DNA of 64,000 nucleotides from GWB1-37-8 sp964603935 (GTDB taxonomy: Bacteria > Patescibacteriota > Microgenomatia > Levybacterales > UBA12049). Shown here piece after piece: positions 17,703-28,900 of this stretch. The translations under genes were made by a program, and so were the position numbers. The notes beneath the pieces were generated by a model. It did not search any database. It was given only the letters and a program-made list of their open reading frames with translations, and was not told the DNA's origin. The stretch is from the NCBI GenBank assembly GCA_964603935.1, contig CAZRWL010000001.1:24861-88860 (forward strand), given 5' to 3'. Positions within the stretch are counted from its first letter, which is position 1. Each line of letters opens with the position of its first letter.

Positions 17703-18695
17703 ATGTTGAATCCTGATTTGAAACTTAACCAAAAATTATTTGATGCTGACGCAGAAATTAAACCTACCCGCGCAGGTTATGGAGAAGGACTTTTGGAGCT
17801 TGGCGGAAAAAATCCCAATATTGTTGCTCTTTGCGCTGATTTAACAGAATCAACCTACGCTCATCTTTTTGCGGAGAAATATCCCGAAAGATTTTTCCAA
17901 GTCGGAGTTGCCGAGCAAAATATGGCTGCAATCGCAGCGGGTCTTGGAGTAAGCGGAAAAATTCCCTTTATTTCTTCGTACGCAACTTTTTCTCCGGGCA
18001 AAAACTGGGAAACTATCAGAACAACTATTGCCTATAACAACTCTAATGTGAAAATTGCCGGACACCACGCAGGAATAATGACCGGTCCGGATGGCGCAAC
18101 TCACCAGGCAACCGAGGACATTGCAAGCATCAGATCCTGGCCGAATATAAAAATTCTTGCTCCTTGCGACAGTATTGAGGCAAAAAAAGCAACAATTGCA
18201 GCCGGAGAAACAAACGGCCCTGTTTATCTCAGATTCTCCAGAGATAAAACTCCAATAATCACAACGCAGGATTCGCCTTTTGAAATAGGTAAGATTCAAA
18301 TTTTTTGGACTAGTGATACTCCAATTGCAACAATTCTTGCAATGGGCTACATGCTCCATTACGCGCTGGTTGCTGCAAAGGAGTTAGAGCAAGAAGGAGT
18401 TAGAGTGCTGGTTGCAAATGCTTCAACTGTCAAACCTTTGGATGAAGAAGCTGTTTTTTCCCTTGCTAAAAGGACCGGCGCTTTTGTTACAGTTGAGGAT
18501 CACCAGGTTATGGGCGGACTGGGAGGAACGATCGCAGAATATTTGGCTAAAAATGTTCCAACACCAATGGAATTTATCGGTCTTCAGGACACCTTTGCGG
18601 AATCAGGAAATCCAAAAGAATTAATTGAAAAGTATGGAATGGGAGTTCAGGCAATAAAACAAGCAGTGAAAAAAGTAATCGCCAGAAAAATATAA
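17703..18695 (+). CDS. Transketolase, C-terminal subunit
   Basis: 330 residues. Pyrimidine-binding and C-terminal domains: GYGEGLLELG, LCADLTEST, ERFFQVGVAEQNMAAIAAGL (conserved Glu of TPP activation), AGHHAGIMTGPDGATHQATEDIA, and VTVEDHQVMGGLGGTIAEYL in the C-terminal domain. With the preceding gene it forms a complete transketolase; splitting is common in CPR bacteria and archaea. Confidence 0.93.
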   Translation: MLNPDLKLNQKLFDADAEIKPTRAGYGEGLLELGGKNPNIVALCADLTESTYAHLFAEKYPERFFQVGVAEQNMAAIAAGLGVSGKIPFISSYATFSPGKNWETIRTTIAYNNSNVKIAGHHAGIMTGPDGATHQATEDIASIRSWPNIKILAPCDSIEAKKATIAAGETNGPVYLRFSRDKTPIITTQDSPFEIGKIQIFWTSDTPIATILAMGYMLHYALVAAKELEQEGVRVLVANASTVKPLDEEAVFSLAKRTGAFVTVEDHQVMGGLGGTIAEYLAKNVPTPMEFIGLQDTFAESGNPKELIEKYGMGVQAIKQAVKKVIARKI

Positions 18696-18778
18696 TTTTC
18701 AATTTGAAATTTAAAATTTGAAATGAAAATTTAATTTTAAAAATTCAATGAAAATTAAAAATTGAAAATTTAAAATTA
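18696..18778. repeat. AT-rich degenerate repeat tract between tkt and the FAD oxidase gene
   Basis: The intergenic space consists almost entirely of AATTT/GAAAATT-like words with a rough 7-nt period, related to the perfect tracts elsewhere. No promoter can be separated from the background. Confidence 0.5.
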
Positions 18779-20431
18779 ATGGAAAATAATCTTATTGATC
18801 AAATCAAAACCATAATCAAAGGGGATGTCTTAGGAGATGAAAAAACTCTTCAGGAATATTCCCATGATGCCAGTCTTTTTGAAGTAAAACCCCAAGCAGT
18901 CGTCTTCCCAAAAGACGTGGAGGATATAAAAAAACTGGTTAAATTTGTATCGGAAAATAAGAAAAGCAATCCCTCGCTTTCTCTAACCGGAAGATCTGCG
19001 GGAACAGATATGGGAGGAGGGTCTATCAATGATTCTATCATTGTGGAATTTAATAAATATTTTAATCATACCCCGCAAATAAACGGTACTGTTGCCACAA
19101 CAGAACCCGGTGTTTTTTATCGGGATTTTGAAAAAGAAACATTAAAACACAACCTTATTTTTCCTTCTTATCCTGCGTCCAGAGAAATCTGCGCAATGGG
19201 CGGAATTTTGAATAATAATTCCGGCGGAGAAAAATCACTGCAATATGGAAAAACAGAAAAATACATTGAGGCAATGAAAGTTGTATTAAGTGATGGAAAT
19301 ATTTACGAGTTCAAAAAACTCTCAGAACAGGAGCTCCAAGAAAAAATATCGCTCAAAACATTTGAAGGCAAAATTTACAGAAAGATATATAAACTCATTA
19401 TTGATAACCAAGATAAGATTAGCAAAGCCAAACCTAATGTTTCTAAAAATTCCGCAGGATACTATCTATGGAATGTTTACGACAGGGAGAAGAAAACTTT
19501 TGACCTAACGCAGTTATTTGTCGGAGCACAAGGGACATTAGGACTTCTGACGGAAGCAAAGGTTAAGCTTGTCCCCGTACCCATACACCGGGAGATGGAA
19601 ATTATTTTCCTGCGCGATCTTGCACATTTAGGAGAGATTATTGATGCAGCCTTATCTTTGCAGCCGGAAAGTTTTGAGTCATATGACGATAACACGCTAA
19701 AACTGTCTCTGAGATATTTCCCTGAATTCGCTCACCAGCTGGGCATTGCCGGACTTATCCAGGCAGGCATAGCGTTTCTGCCGGCATTTTTACAAATGCT
19801 TATCGGCAGACTTCCAAAATTGGTTCTGCAAATTGATTTTGCCGGAAATGATCTTAGCGAACTTAAGAAAAAAATAGATACTCTGCATGCAAAGCTTAAA
19901 CCCTTTCACCCTCAAACACGTATCGCAATTGACGATCAGGAAAAAAAATATTGGCTGGTCAGACGGGAAAGTTTTAATTTGCTGCGCAAAAAAATCAGAA
20001 ACAAACACACCGCGCCTTTTATTGATGATTTCGTAATCAACCCGCATCAAATTGCAGAAGTCATTCCAAAAGTAACTTCAATTTTGAAAAAATATCCGGA
20101 ATTTATTTTCACTGTGGCAGGTCATGTCGGCAATGGAAATTTCCATATTATTCCATTGGCTGATATTACAAACAAAAAAGTACGTCAGGCCATCCCAATT
20201 ATTGCCGACAAGACTTACGATATTATTGCCGAATATAAAGGTTCTATAACCGGAGAGCATAATGATGGACTTATCCGTACCCCCTATTTGAAACAAATGT
20301 ATGGCGAAAAAATAATAAAAATTTTCGAAGAGGTTAAAAATATTTTCGATCCCCAAAACATCTTTAATCCCAGAAAAAAAGTTTTTGGAGATTTGGATTT
20401 CGCCCTAAACCACATCAGAGAAAATTGGTAA
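18779..20431 (+). CDS. FAD-linked oxidase of the GlcD/D-lactate dehydrogenase type
   Basis: 550 residues. FAD-binding type 4 (PCMH) domain: AVVFPKDVEDIKKLVKF, SLTGRSAGTDMGGGSI, TTEPGVFYRDFEKE, YPASREICAMGGILNNNSGG. The C-terminal oxidase domain carries VAGHVGNGNFHIIPL, ITGEHNDGLIRTPYL and DPQNIFNPRKK. Family enzymes oxidise D-lactate, glycolate or D-2-hydroxyglutarate. No Fe-S domain is fused. Convergent with, and directly abutting, the MFS gene. Confidence 0.85.
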   Translation: MENNLIDQIKTIIKGDVLGDEKTLQEYSHDASLFEVKPQAVVFPKDVEDIKKLVKFVSENKKSNPSLSLTGRSAGTDMGGGSINDSIIVEFNKYFNHTPQINGTVATTEPGVFYRDFEKETLKHNLIFPSYPASREICAMGGILNNNSGGEKSLQYGKTEKYIEAMKVVLSDGNIYEFKKLSEQELQEKISLKTFEGKIYRKIYKLIIDNQDKISKAKPNVSKNSAGYYLWNVYDREKKTFDLTQLFVGAQGTLGLLTEAKVKLVPVPIHREMEIIFLRDLAHLGEIIDAALSLQPESFESYDDNTLKLSLRYFPEFAHQLGIAGLIQAGIAFLPAFLQMLIGRLPKLVLQIDFAGNDLSELKKKIDTLHAKLKPFHPQTRIAIDDQEKKYWLVRRESFNLLRKKIRNKHTAPFIDDFVINPHQIAEVIPKVTSILKKYPEFIFTVAGHVGNGNFHIIPLADITNKKVRQAIPIIADKTYDIIAEYKGSITGEHNDGLIRTPYLKQMYGEKIIKIFEEVKNIFDPQNIFNPRKKVFGDLDFALNHIRENW

Positions 20432-21052
20432 CTAAACTTCCTTAGTTTTTCTTCTTTTCGCGTAAAGTATGTAGGGAATAATGCTTAATAAATTGGTGAT
20501 TGCCACCAGATAAAATAAAAATGCAAATCCATATCTGTTCGCTACAAATCCTCCGATTGTTGCAGACATGGCCATTCCCATAAATACGAATCCGTCATAG
20601 ATGCTCCATTCCGCTACTTCTTTGTCTTTATCAAGATGCGTTGAAAAAAGAGAATTTTTTGCAGGCGAAGCAATTCCCAATCCCATACCAATAACACCAT
20701 AAAAAACAAATACCGAGGAAACATTTTTTGTCAGGGCAAAACCCAGATACCCAAGACTGACAAGAAAAATCCCGATAATTGATACTGCAAATTTCTGTAT
20801 ATCTTTTGACTTGGCTAAATACCTTCCGCTAACCAACTCGAAAATAACTCTTACGATAAGGTAGGCGCTGAAAGATGATGCGGCAATTTCGGTATTTCCT
20901 CCGGATATTTCAGTGGCGGCAAAAATAGCAAAAATCGGAGTGATTGCATTCCATGAAGACCAGAGAAATATCTCGGAAATAATAAATGCCTTCACGATGG
21001 AATTCATGTGGAAATCCGAAGGCTTTCTTCCGATAAAAATTTCTTTTATCAT
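20432..21052 (-). CDS. Half-size MFS-type membrane protein
   Basis: 206 residues with about six membrane helices, half of a standard 12-helix major facilitator. SGRYLAKSKDI resembles the MFS loop 2-3 motif (G-x-x-x-D/R), and the rest is the expected helix pattern. No second half is found on either side: upstream is the divergent EEP gene and downstream the FAD oxidase stop. It could act as a homodimer or be a degenerate remnant; the clean start and stop favour a real short gene. Confidence 0.6.
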   Translation of the reverse strand: MIKEIFIGRKPSDFHMNSIVKAFIISEIFLWSSWNAITPIFAIFAATEISGGNTEIAASSFSAYLIVRVIFELVSGRYLAKSKDIQKFAVSIIGIFLVSLGYLGFALTKNVSSVFVFYGVIGMGLGIASPAKNSLFSTHLDKDKEVAEWSIYDGFVFMGMAMSATIGGFVANRYGFAFLFYLVAITNLLSIIPYILYAKRRKTKEV

Positions 21053-21122
21053 TTGCTAGAATTAGCATATCACAAAATTCCAAAAAATATTCATTTTTGA
21101 TAAGATAAGCCAGAGAAAACAA

Positions 21123-21896
21123 ATGAAACTTATATCTTTAAATATTTGGGGAGGCAAAATCTATAAACCTCTTTTGGATTTTATTCAAATGCAGTCGCAA
21201 ACAACTGATATTTTTTGCTTTCAGGAAGTTTTCCAAAACAATGCCGGCATAGCGGAAAGTTCCGGATATAAAACGGATATTTTAAGCGATCTTGCCTATA
21301 CTCTGAACGACTTTCAGGAATATTTCGCTAAAACTTTTACAGGTTACGACATGATAAAACTTGTTGATTTTGAACTTAATTTTGGCTTGGCAATGTTTGT
21401 AAAAAAATACATCAAAGTTTTGTCTTACGATAAGACATTGATTCACAAGGCAGAAGGAGGAGTAAGAAGAAGAAAGGGTTATTTTGAAACTTCAAGAAGT
21501 ATCCAAACCATACAATTTCAACAAAACAATAAAATATTCAATGTGTATAATCTGCATGGGCTATGGGTTCCCGATTCTTTAGGTAAAAGAGACAATGAAG
21601 AAAGAATTCAGCAGTCAAAAAGAATAGAGGATTTTATGCAAAAACAAGCAGGCTTAAAAATTATGGCCGGAGATTTTAATTTGGATCCGGATACCCAAAG
21701 CCTAAAAATATTAGAAAAAAATTTAAAAAATTTAGTTAAAGAGTATAATATTCCGACAACGAGAAGTAGTCTCTATACGAGAGGCCATAAATTTGCGGAT
21801 TATATTTTGGTTTCGCAGGGAATTAAAGTAATTGACTTTCAAGTTCCAAATACTTCTGTTTCCGACCACCTCCCAATGATTCTGGAATTTACTTAG
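21123..21896 (+). CDS. Endonuclease/exonuclease/phosphatase (EEP) family hydrolase
   Basis: 257 residues. EEP fold: KLISLNIWGGK (metal Asn), FCFQEVFQ (metal Glu), YNLHGLWVPD, MAGDFNLDPDTQS and the C-terminal SDHLPMILEF. The substrate could be DNA, a phospholipid or a nucleotide; EEP motifs alone do not decide. No signal peptide, so probably cytoplasmic. Confidence 0.8.
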   Translation: MKLISLNIWGGKIYKPLLDFIQMQSQTTDIFCFQEVFQNNAGIAESSGYKTDILSDLAYTLNDFQEYFAKTFTGYDMIKLVDFELNFGLAMFVKKYIKVLSYDKTLIHKAEGGVRRRKGYFETSRSIQTIQFQQNNKIFNVYNLHGLWVPDSLGKRDNEERIQQSKRIEDFMQKQAGLKIMAGDFNLDPDTQSLKILEKNLKNLVKEYNIPTTRSSLYTRGHKFADYILVSQGIKVIDFQVPNTSVSDHLPMILEFT

Positions 21897-21916
21897 CAAT
21901 TCCAGGCAAAATGTAG

Positions 21917-21922
21917 TATAAT
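21917..21922 (+). promoter_or_regulatory. -10 element of the response-regulator gene
   Basis: Perfect TATAAT, 7 nt before the ATG; leaderless geometry, no Shine-Dalgarno sequence. Confidence 0.55.
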
Positions 21923-21929
21923 TTCAGAT

Positions 21930-22601
21930 ATGATTCCCAGTATTTTGGTGGTTGATGACGATGAAGGAATTCGCGAATATTTAAAAGATATTCTCACAGA
22001 AAACGGCTATTCCGTAAGAGTTGTCGCAGACGGAATAAGCGCTCTGAAGACGATAAAAAAATCCCAGCCTGATTTGATAATCCTTGATCTTAATCTTCCC
22101 GACATGAGCGGAGAAGGAGTTTGTCTTGAAGTAAGGAAAGACTACCCATCTTTGCCTATCATCATGCTCACAGCCAAGGACGATATCAAGGACAAGGTCG
22201 AGGGGCTGAAAATGGGAGCGGATGATTATATCACCAAACCTTTTATCGCAGACGAATTTATCGCGCGGGTTAAAGCAAGATTAAGAAACAATACTCAAGG
22301 AAAGTCTAATTTAAAAGTTGCGGATTTAGAGCTTGATAATAAAAAATTCCAGGTAACCCGCGCAGGCAAGATTATTAATTTTACCCCGCAAGAATTCCGG
22401 CTGCTGGAATACCTTATGCTGAATAAAGGCGTTGTTCTGACAAGGGAAATGATTTTGAACAGAATTTGGCTTTATTCTCCCGACATAGAAAGCAGAGTTG
22501 TTGACGTATATATCGGATACTTAAGGAAGAAGATAGATAGCGGTCATAACCAAAAGCTCGTCCATTCCGTCAGGGGATTTGGATATACTATAAAAGACTA
22601 G
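21930..22601 (+). CDS. OmpR/PhoB-family response regulator
   Basis: 223 residues. Receiver domain with VVDDDEG (acidic pocket), phosphorylated Asp53 in ILDLNLPD, MLTAKDD (Thr) and ADDYITKPF (Lys); C-terminal winged helix ending VRGFGYTIKD. The nearest histidine kinase is 14 kb away on the other side of the two giant surface genes, so the pair and its targets are only suggested by position. Confidence 0.93.
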   Translation: MIPSILVVDDDEGIREYLKDILTENGYSVRVVADGISALKTIKKSQPDLIILDLNLPDMSGEGVCLEVRKDYPSLPIIMLTAKDDIKDKVEGLKMGADDYITKPFIADEFIARVKARLRNNTQGKSNLKVADLELDNKKFQVTRAGKIINFTPQEFRLLEYLMLNKGVVLTREMILNRIWLYSPDIESRVVDVYIGYLRKKIDSGHNQKLVHSVRGFGYTIKD

Positions 22602-22926
22602 CTGATCTGAAAATATTGTAAAAATCCCAGACGAAAGTTTTCCTGAGAAATACCTTTACGGCATAAATTATTTCCATTCGTATCACCTCTTTTCTAAGGA
22701 AGGGTAAAGTTATGATCTGAAAGTAAAAGTTTTCTAGGGGAGAACGCAATTTTTGTCTCGGCCCTGATCCTTACTTTCTAATCCTTAACCTTACCCTCCT
22801 TCTTTACTAAATCCTATGCCCTGCCTCTCTAACCTGTCTTATCTACAATTAAATAATACATTCGCAAAATAAGAATGGATATCGAAAAATGGTAAGAAAT
22901 TTGTAAAACCGGTTTTATTGAAGATT
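22602..22926. other. Convergent intergenic region, no gene recognised
   Basis: 325 nt between the 3' ends of the response-regulator and peroxidase genes. It holds a repeated 10-mer TGATCTGAAA (22603-22612, 22713-22722), the 11-mer GTAAAAGTTTT (22723-22733; also at 36799-36809), a long pyrimidine-rich stretch at about 22766-22850, and a perfect 14-nt palindrome at 22904-22917 (TAAAACCGGTTTTA). No convincing terminator hairpin or open frame is seen. Confidence 0.5.
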
Positions 22927-25900
22927 TTAGAAATTCAGCTTATGCAGTTTCCTGTAGAATAGCTCTCTGTTCAAGACTAGGACTGATGTGATCATCAAGA
23001 CAATCAGGATAAGCATAATGTTCTTAGCAGGAAAACCTTTAGCTGTTTGAGTCTTGCCTTGAGGTGTTTCTTTTTCCTGAGTTGCCCCTAGAACTTCTTT
23101 TTCATTCTGACCTATTTGATCTAATTGAGTAATTAAGTTATCATCTGCTAAATCAGAAATAGTATTGCTGTTTCCCTCCCCATTTGCCGTAACTGTGGAA
23201 GTTGTATTTGAAGAAGCAGACGACAGAGTGGGAGTGGGAGTTGGAGCAGCAGTTACAACAACAGGAGCAACGGTTTGAGTAGTAGCTATATAATAGGAAG
23301 CTTTGGTTGCCTGAAACGTGCATGTCCCATCCGCAACAACACATTTGTGAGGCGGGAGAATGCCGTCATTTGTCCAGTTGTCCGTACCTGTTCTTGAGCG
23401 CAAAACACTGAGCGTTTGACCGTTAAGAGCGGTTCCTACAAAAATATTTAATGTGATGGGATTGCTGAACGAAAGTCCATGATTTGGAATACCCCATTGC
23501 AGCTTGCCGTTAACCACTATCCCCTCGCCTACTCCTGTTATAGAGTCGCTTGTAGGTTCAATCGCTGTGAGAGCGGCAATATCCAGATTGCTTCCGTCGA
23601 TCTTGGTAATTTCTGTTCCGTCAGGCACTGTTACGAAACTTGTTCCTCCGTTAACAGTAACGTTAACAACAGATGTTCCTAAGGAAATTACTTTGGAAGT
23701 GATTGTCTCTCCGTTTAGGGGAGCAAATTTACCCTGTCCGTCAATACTTTTGAAAACCGCATTGCCAAAGCTTAATCCTTCGATTTGGTCTCCTCCGGAA
23801 ATGGTAACAGCGTGCTTCCCATTTCCTCCTCTTGGCGTGGATAATTCCCAGTTGCTTTGCAGAATTTCCCTGACATTGTATGATCCGGGAATTAAATCGG
23901 AGAATTGATAGTTACCAAATGCATCGGTTACGGTTGAGAATTCCCCTGTATCCAATATACTATTGTCGTTGGCATCCAGGAAAATCGTCCAGCCGGAAAG
24001 CGCTAATTCATTTACATCTTTGACCCGATTTATATTTGCATCCTGAAAGACTATTCCGCTAATTGCGCCTTTCTTGTCTTCATCAGGCACAACTACGTCC
24101 AAAGGAGCAGTTACCGTAATAGCTGCAGCTATGGGACTTATTCTTTTGGCAGGACCAAAACTATACGCCCGCAGGAAAACCTGATGCGAGGGGTGCGAGG
24201 TATAAGTTTGATTTTGGTCAACAAAAGGAGATGTTTGATTTATGTGTTCGCGGATATCATCCGAAGTTCCCATAATCCCGTCAGGTCCGGGTAAATTGGT
24301 TGCGCGGGTTAAGACCATGAAGTTGGAATGGCTTAACGGATTGAAAAGAGGATCATCCGGCATAAGAGGTACGAACACTGTGCCGCTTTTTCCCTTGTTA
24401 ACCAGGTCAAGACCATGATCAAAAAACTGGCCGAATAGAATAAACCATGAATTGAATGATGCGGACAAACCCATATCCGGAGCAACATTTGGAATAAATA
24501 GAGTGCCTGCAAAAGGATCGGGCAAGGTAAGTTCTCCTGCGGCGGCAACAGCTGCGGGATTGCTTGGGGTTTGATCAACAATCAAATTGCTGATCAAACG
24601 CGGTTTGGAATCAAACACAAAACCATTGGTTTGAGCGTAAGATGTTAAGTCCCCTACCTTTAACGGTCCCGGCCCATCCAGGTCAATACTAACTATTTCT
24701 CCCTCTCTAAATATCGGAGTTGTCAAACGGGGGAATATCCGGTCTGCTGCGCCAAAACTTGATTGGCCGGGCACAATATTATTCCATGATCCGTCAATCG
24801 TACGAAGACCCCAAGGCAAAGTATCTTTGGGGATTAGATTCAATAACGGTGTGCCCGCCGCATGAGCTTCCGCAATCCTGATTTGGTCTAAAATGAATTG
24901 CAGGTCAGATCTTATCAGGGTCAGTCCTGATCCGCCAAGGAAACTGCTGCCTGCAGATATTGCCAAAATACCCTTAAGCTTCGGAGATTCTACTTTGTTA
25001 AGACCATGCTCCAGATCTATTGTCTGATCGGCAAACTGTAATTTTTCAATGTTGCGGATTGTGTCTATGCCATTGTTTTCTTTGCCCCCATTGTCAGCTC
25101 TATTATCGGTTACTGTTATTCTGCCCTGAGCATCAGGCAAGCTAATAGTATAGTCGGCAAAATTACCTGAAAATACGGCTGTGTCAATATCATTTTCGGC
25201 AGTACCCGATACCAATATTTCACGGATTATTCTGATTTGACCCGGATTTATTTTGCCTTCAAAGATCGCTTCCTGAAGCTCTGTCATGCTGTCAGCAGTC
25301 AGAATTTCAATGCCGGGATCATTGCTGTCTCTTACGCTAAGACGCGCATTAAGCCATGCGTCCCCGTCTATAAGATCGTTTCCGCCGCGTCCCTCAATAA
25401 TATCGTTTCCGCCCCCGCCCAGAATAATATTACCGCCGGAAAAAGAGGTAATATCGTCTCCAAGCAAACTTTGCAAACCGTCAATCAGCGCAATTTGACC
25501 TGCATTATTTAATGAATTGTTTTGGCCGGAGTTACCGTCAATTTTTGAGAGTTCAATGCTGCCAAGATTGTCTCCCCGCAGAATGTCGTTGAATTGTCCG
25601 CCTGATAAACCTTCGACCGAATCGAAGCGGTCGCGAAGAGTATCTACTTCCGGCAACATTAAGCCTTTGAAAAACATATCCGCGTTAGCCGGCTGAGGAT
25701 CATTTTTATAAGTAACCCAGTCAAAACCCTGCATGCCTTCATTGCGTTCAATACCCGGATCGGAAAGCATAATGTCATCTCCTGATTCGGAGTCGTAATC
25801 GTCGTCTCCTCCGCCACCTATAATAACATCATTGCCGATAGTTGAGCTGTTTTGAAACGGATTGCCGTTATCGCCCTGAAGCAGATCGGCCTGCGCTCCG

Positions 25901-28900
25901 CCTTCAATCCAATCATCGCCTTCATTGCCAAACACCGTATCGGCAGCATCCCCTGCCAAAATAAAATCATTCCCCTCTCCGCCAAAAATCTCTTTGGGAT
26001 CTCTTCCTCCGACAACAAAGTCATGGCCTGATCCTCCCAGGATAAGATCAATACCCGAACCCGCATTAATCACATCATTGCCCTCTCCGCCCTTGATATT
26101 GTCGTCGCCAAAGATGTCGGTCAAAATATCATCCCCTGTTCCTCCGATTATAAAATCATTGCCCTCTCCGCCTTCCAGACGGTCGTTTCCGCCATCTCCC
26201 CACAGTGTATCGTCTCCTTCGCTTGAGCGCATTTTGTCATTACCTTCGGTTCCTCCCATAACAATGTGCTCAATACCTGTATAGCGGATAGTGCCGTCAG
26301 GCATGATAATTGTGTCTGAGGGAAGCGTTGACGGATCCAGGGGATCTATGTCAGCCGCTTCAATATTAAAAGCCGGATGGGAGAAAATGTCATGCGGCGG
26401 ATGCTTTATTCCGGAAGTATTACGCATCGCAAGTTCCGCAAACGAGTTTTGCTCAAGCTGAGTAAGAAAATTTAATCCTGCGTTGCGGGACAAATAGTAA
26501 AGCCTGTCGCCGTCCTGCAGTTTTTCCATCTGCGTTTCAAAAACAAAGTTAAAAGTAGAACCCAGAAGTCCGCCGAACGGCATTTGTTTTTCCGCAAGAC
26601 CGCCTATCCAAAAATCAACATCATTAACACCGGTAATAATCCCCTTATCCGTGCTTGCCCATGCGCCCGTACTATTTAAGAAATCAAGACGATCCTCCGG
26701 CGCTCCCTCACCGCCAAGCACCAATAGTGTTGCTGCTGCGCGTTTGTCCGCAAGAGTTACGGCGTCCGTAATGGCCGTGTGCGTGCCATACGCGGCAATA
26801 AAATTAATTAAAGACTCCGGATGTCTAATGCCAAGTTTAAATTCTACCCAGCTGCCATAGGGTTTTAAAGCAGGGTCGCCTGCAGTTGCCAAAAAGAATT
26901 GAGCGCGGGCCGAATTAAGAGACGGAATACCCGTATCACGGCCCCTTGCTAAATTTATCGTGGCAAGGTCCAAGGGTAATCCCAATAGATTATTGCGCAG
27001 TGACTCTGTTACAAATTCGTCAATTTCGCTGCCAACCTGTCCAATCATACCAGCTGCAATAGCTCCGGCCGCCGCATCCGGAGTTGTTCCGCTTTCTAAA
27101 AATTCCAGAGGATTTAAGAAAGCCTGAATCAAACCGATATCATTACTTGTGCCATCCGGATTAGTGCGGGCGATTGTATCGGTCAGCATGGTGTGGCCAA
27201 AGCGGTAAACCGTATGAGCGAACTCGGCTGCAATTGCAGGATCAATATCCGTATGATAACCGCTGAATACATTAACCTGCGGCTGAATTTTGCGCGCGAA
27301 TTCCTCGAATACCAAATGCTGATATTGCATTTCCGTGCCGAATTTAGCTGCTTGAAACAAACGCTCGCCATTCCAGGAAAGACCGTTAATTGCCTCTTGA
27401 GTTATTGGGAAAACTGCAGGCACGGTACCGGGCATAAGCCATTGAGTTAAGAATTCCAGATCGCCCGTATCCAAAATTACATTCTTAGTATATTCAACCA
27501 GACGATTATGTTCGGAATGAAAAATATGATGAACAGAGGTAAGGCCGATATTTTCATTAACCCTGCCGTCTCCTGCTATAAAATGAGCGTCTAAAAGTTC
27601 GTTATCATAGGTACCAGGTTCGGATAATCCGATAACGCTATCCGAATCGGGTTTAAGCGGTACGCCTCTGGTATTTACAGGATTGGCGTCATGAGCAATA
27701 TCAGCCAGGAAAGGATGTCCGCTTCGTATTGCGCCTGTAGCATCAACCGGAGATAAGGGATTCCCTTCTACTAAAATTGGGGAATCTGCGGGGCTTAATC
27801 CGGGCATCACCAACTGAGGAAAACCGCTTACGCCTTTTAAGAAATTTCCGTATGCGTCAACAGCCAAAAGGGGCAGGTCAAGAACATCAAGATCATCGAG
27901 TAAAATACCCAGCATGTTTTTCGCCTGAGCTTTAACCTCTGCCCAGGTAGCCATTCCTCCTCCAAGATTGCGGCTTTCAATCAGCCGTCCCGTCGCAACC
28001 GGAGCATTTACTCCATCGGATACTAAAATGTCAAATGTAAATGCGCCTGCTATTGTAGGTGTCCAGGAAAAAACTCCGCTTACGGGATCTATAGTTGCGC
28101 CTTCCGGAGCGTCATTTCCCAGTGAAAATGTCAAAATGTCGCTATCAGCATCCGTGGCGGCAACAGTGAAGGAAACAGGCGTGCCAAGCGTGATAGACAG
28201 ATTTGGAATTGGCGCGATTACAGGAGGAGTGTTTGCCGGAGAAGGCAAGGGGGCGGGTTCAGGGATTGGCAAAGGCGTTGGTAAAGGTTCGGGCGCGGGT
28301 ATTGCATTAACTGTTACAGCAGTTGATCCTGTTACTTCTGCGCTAACGGCGGTAATTATCGTTACACCTTCGGAAAGAGCAGTAAATGAACCTGTTGAGG
28401 AGTTTATTAATCCCACCGCAATATTAGAACTTGTCCACGTAACTGCTGCTGCAATCGGATTGCCGAATTGATCAAGAGCAGCTGCGCTAAACGCCTGAAC
28501 TGCTCCAACATTAATCGCAGGAGCTGCAGGACTAACGTTAATTACAGCTAAAACAGGTTGAACTGTAACTGTTGTTGATCCGCTAACTGCTCCGCTAGTG
28601 GCGGTAATTGTAGTTATGCCGCCTTTAAGAGGAGTGAATACTCCGGTTGCGGAATCAATTGTTCCAACCAGAGGATCAGAGCTTGTCCACGATACTGCTG
28701 CTGCAATCGGATTGCCGAATTGATCAAGAGTAGCTGCGCTAAATGCCTGAACTGCTCCCACATTGATTATTGGCAAAACAGGAACTACATTAATTGTGTT
28801 TAAGACTGGGGCTTCCGCTGCCACATTGATTGTTCTTATTACCTGTGTTGCGGTATTTCCCGCGGCATCAGATACATTGTAAGTAATAGTGAATGTTCCG

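Noticed and set aside
22904..22917. Terminator at the palindrome TAAAACCGGTTTTA
   Set aside because: It has no loop and no following T-run, so it is better seen as a possible protein-binding dyad; left as a note only.
25380..26260. RTX toxin secreted by a type I system
   Set aside because: The protein has a Sec signal peptide and C-terminal membrane anchor, and no ABC exporter or HlyD-like gene is nearby; RTX here is part of the peroxidase protein.
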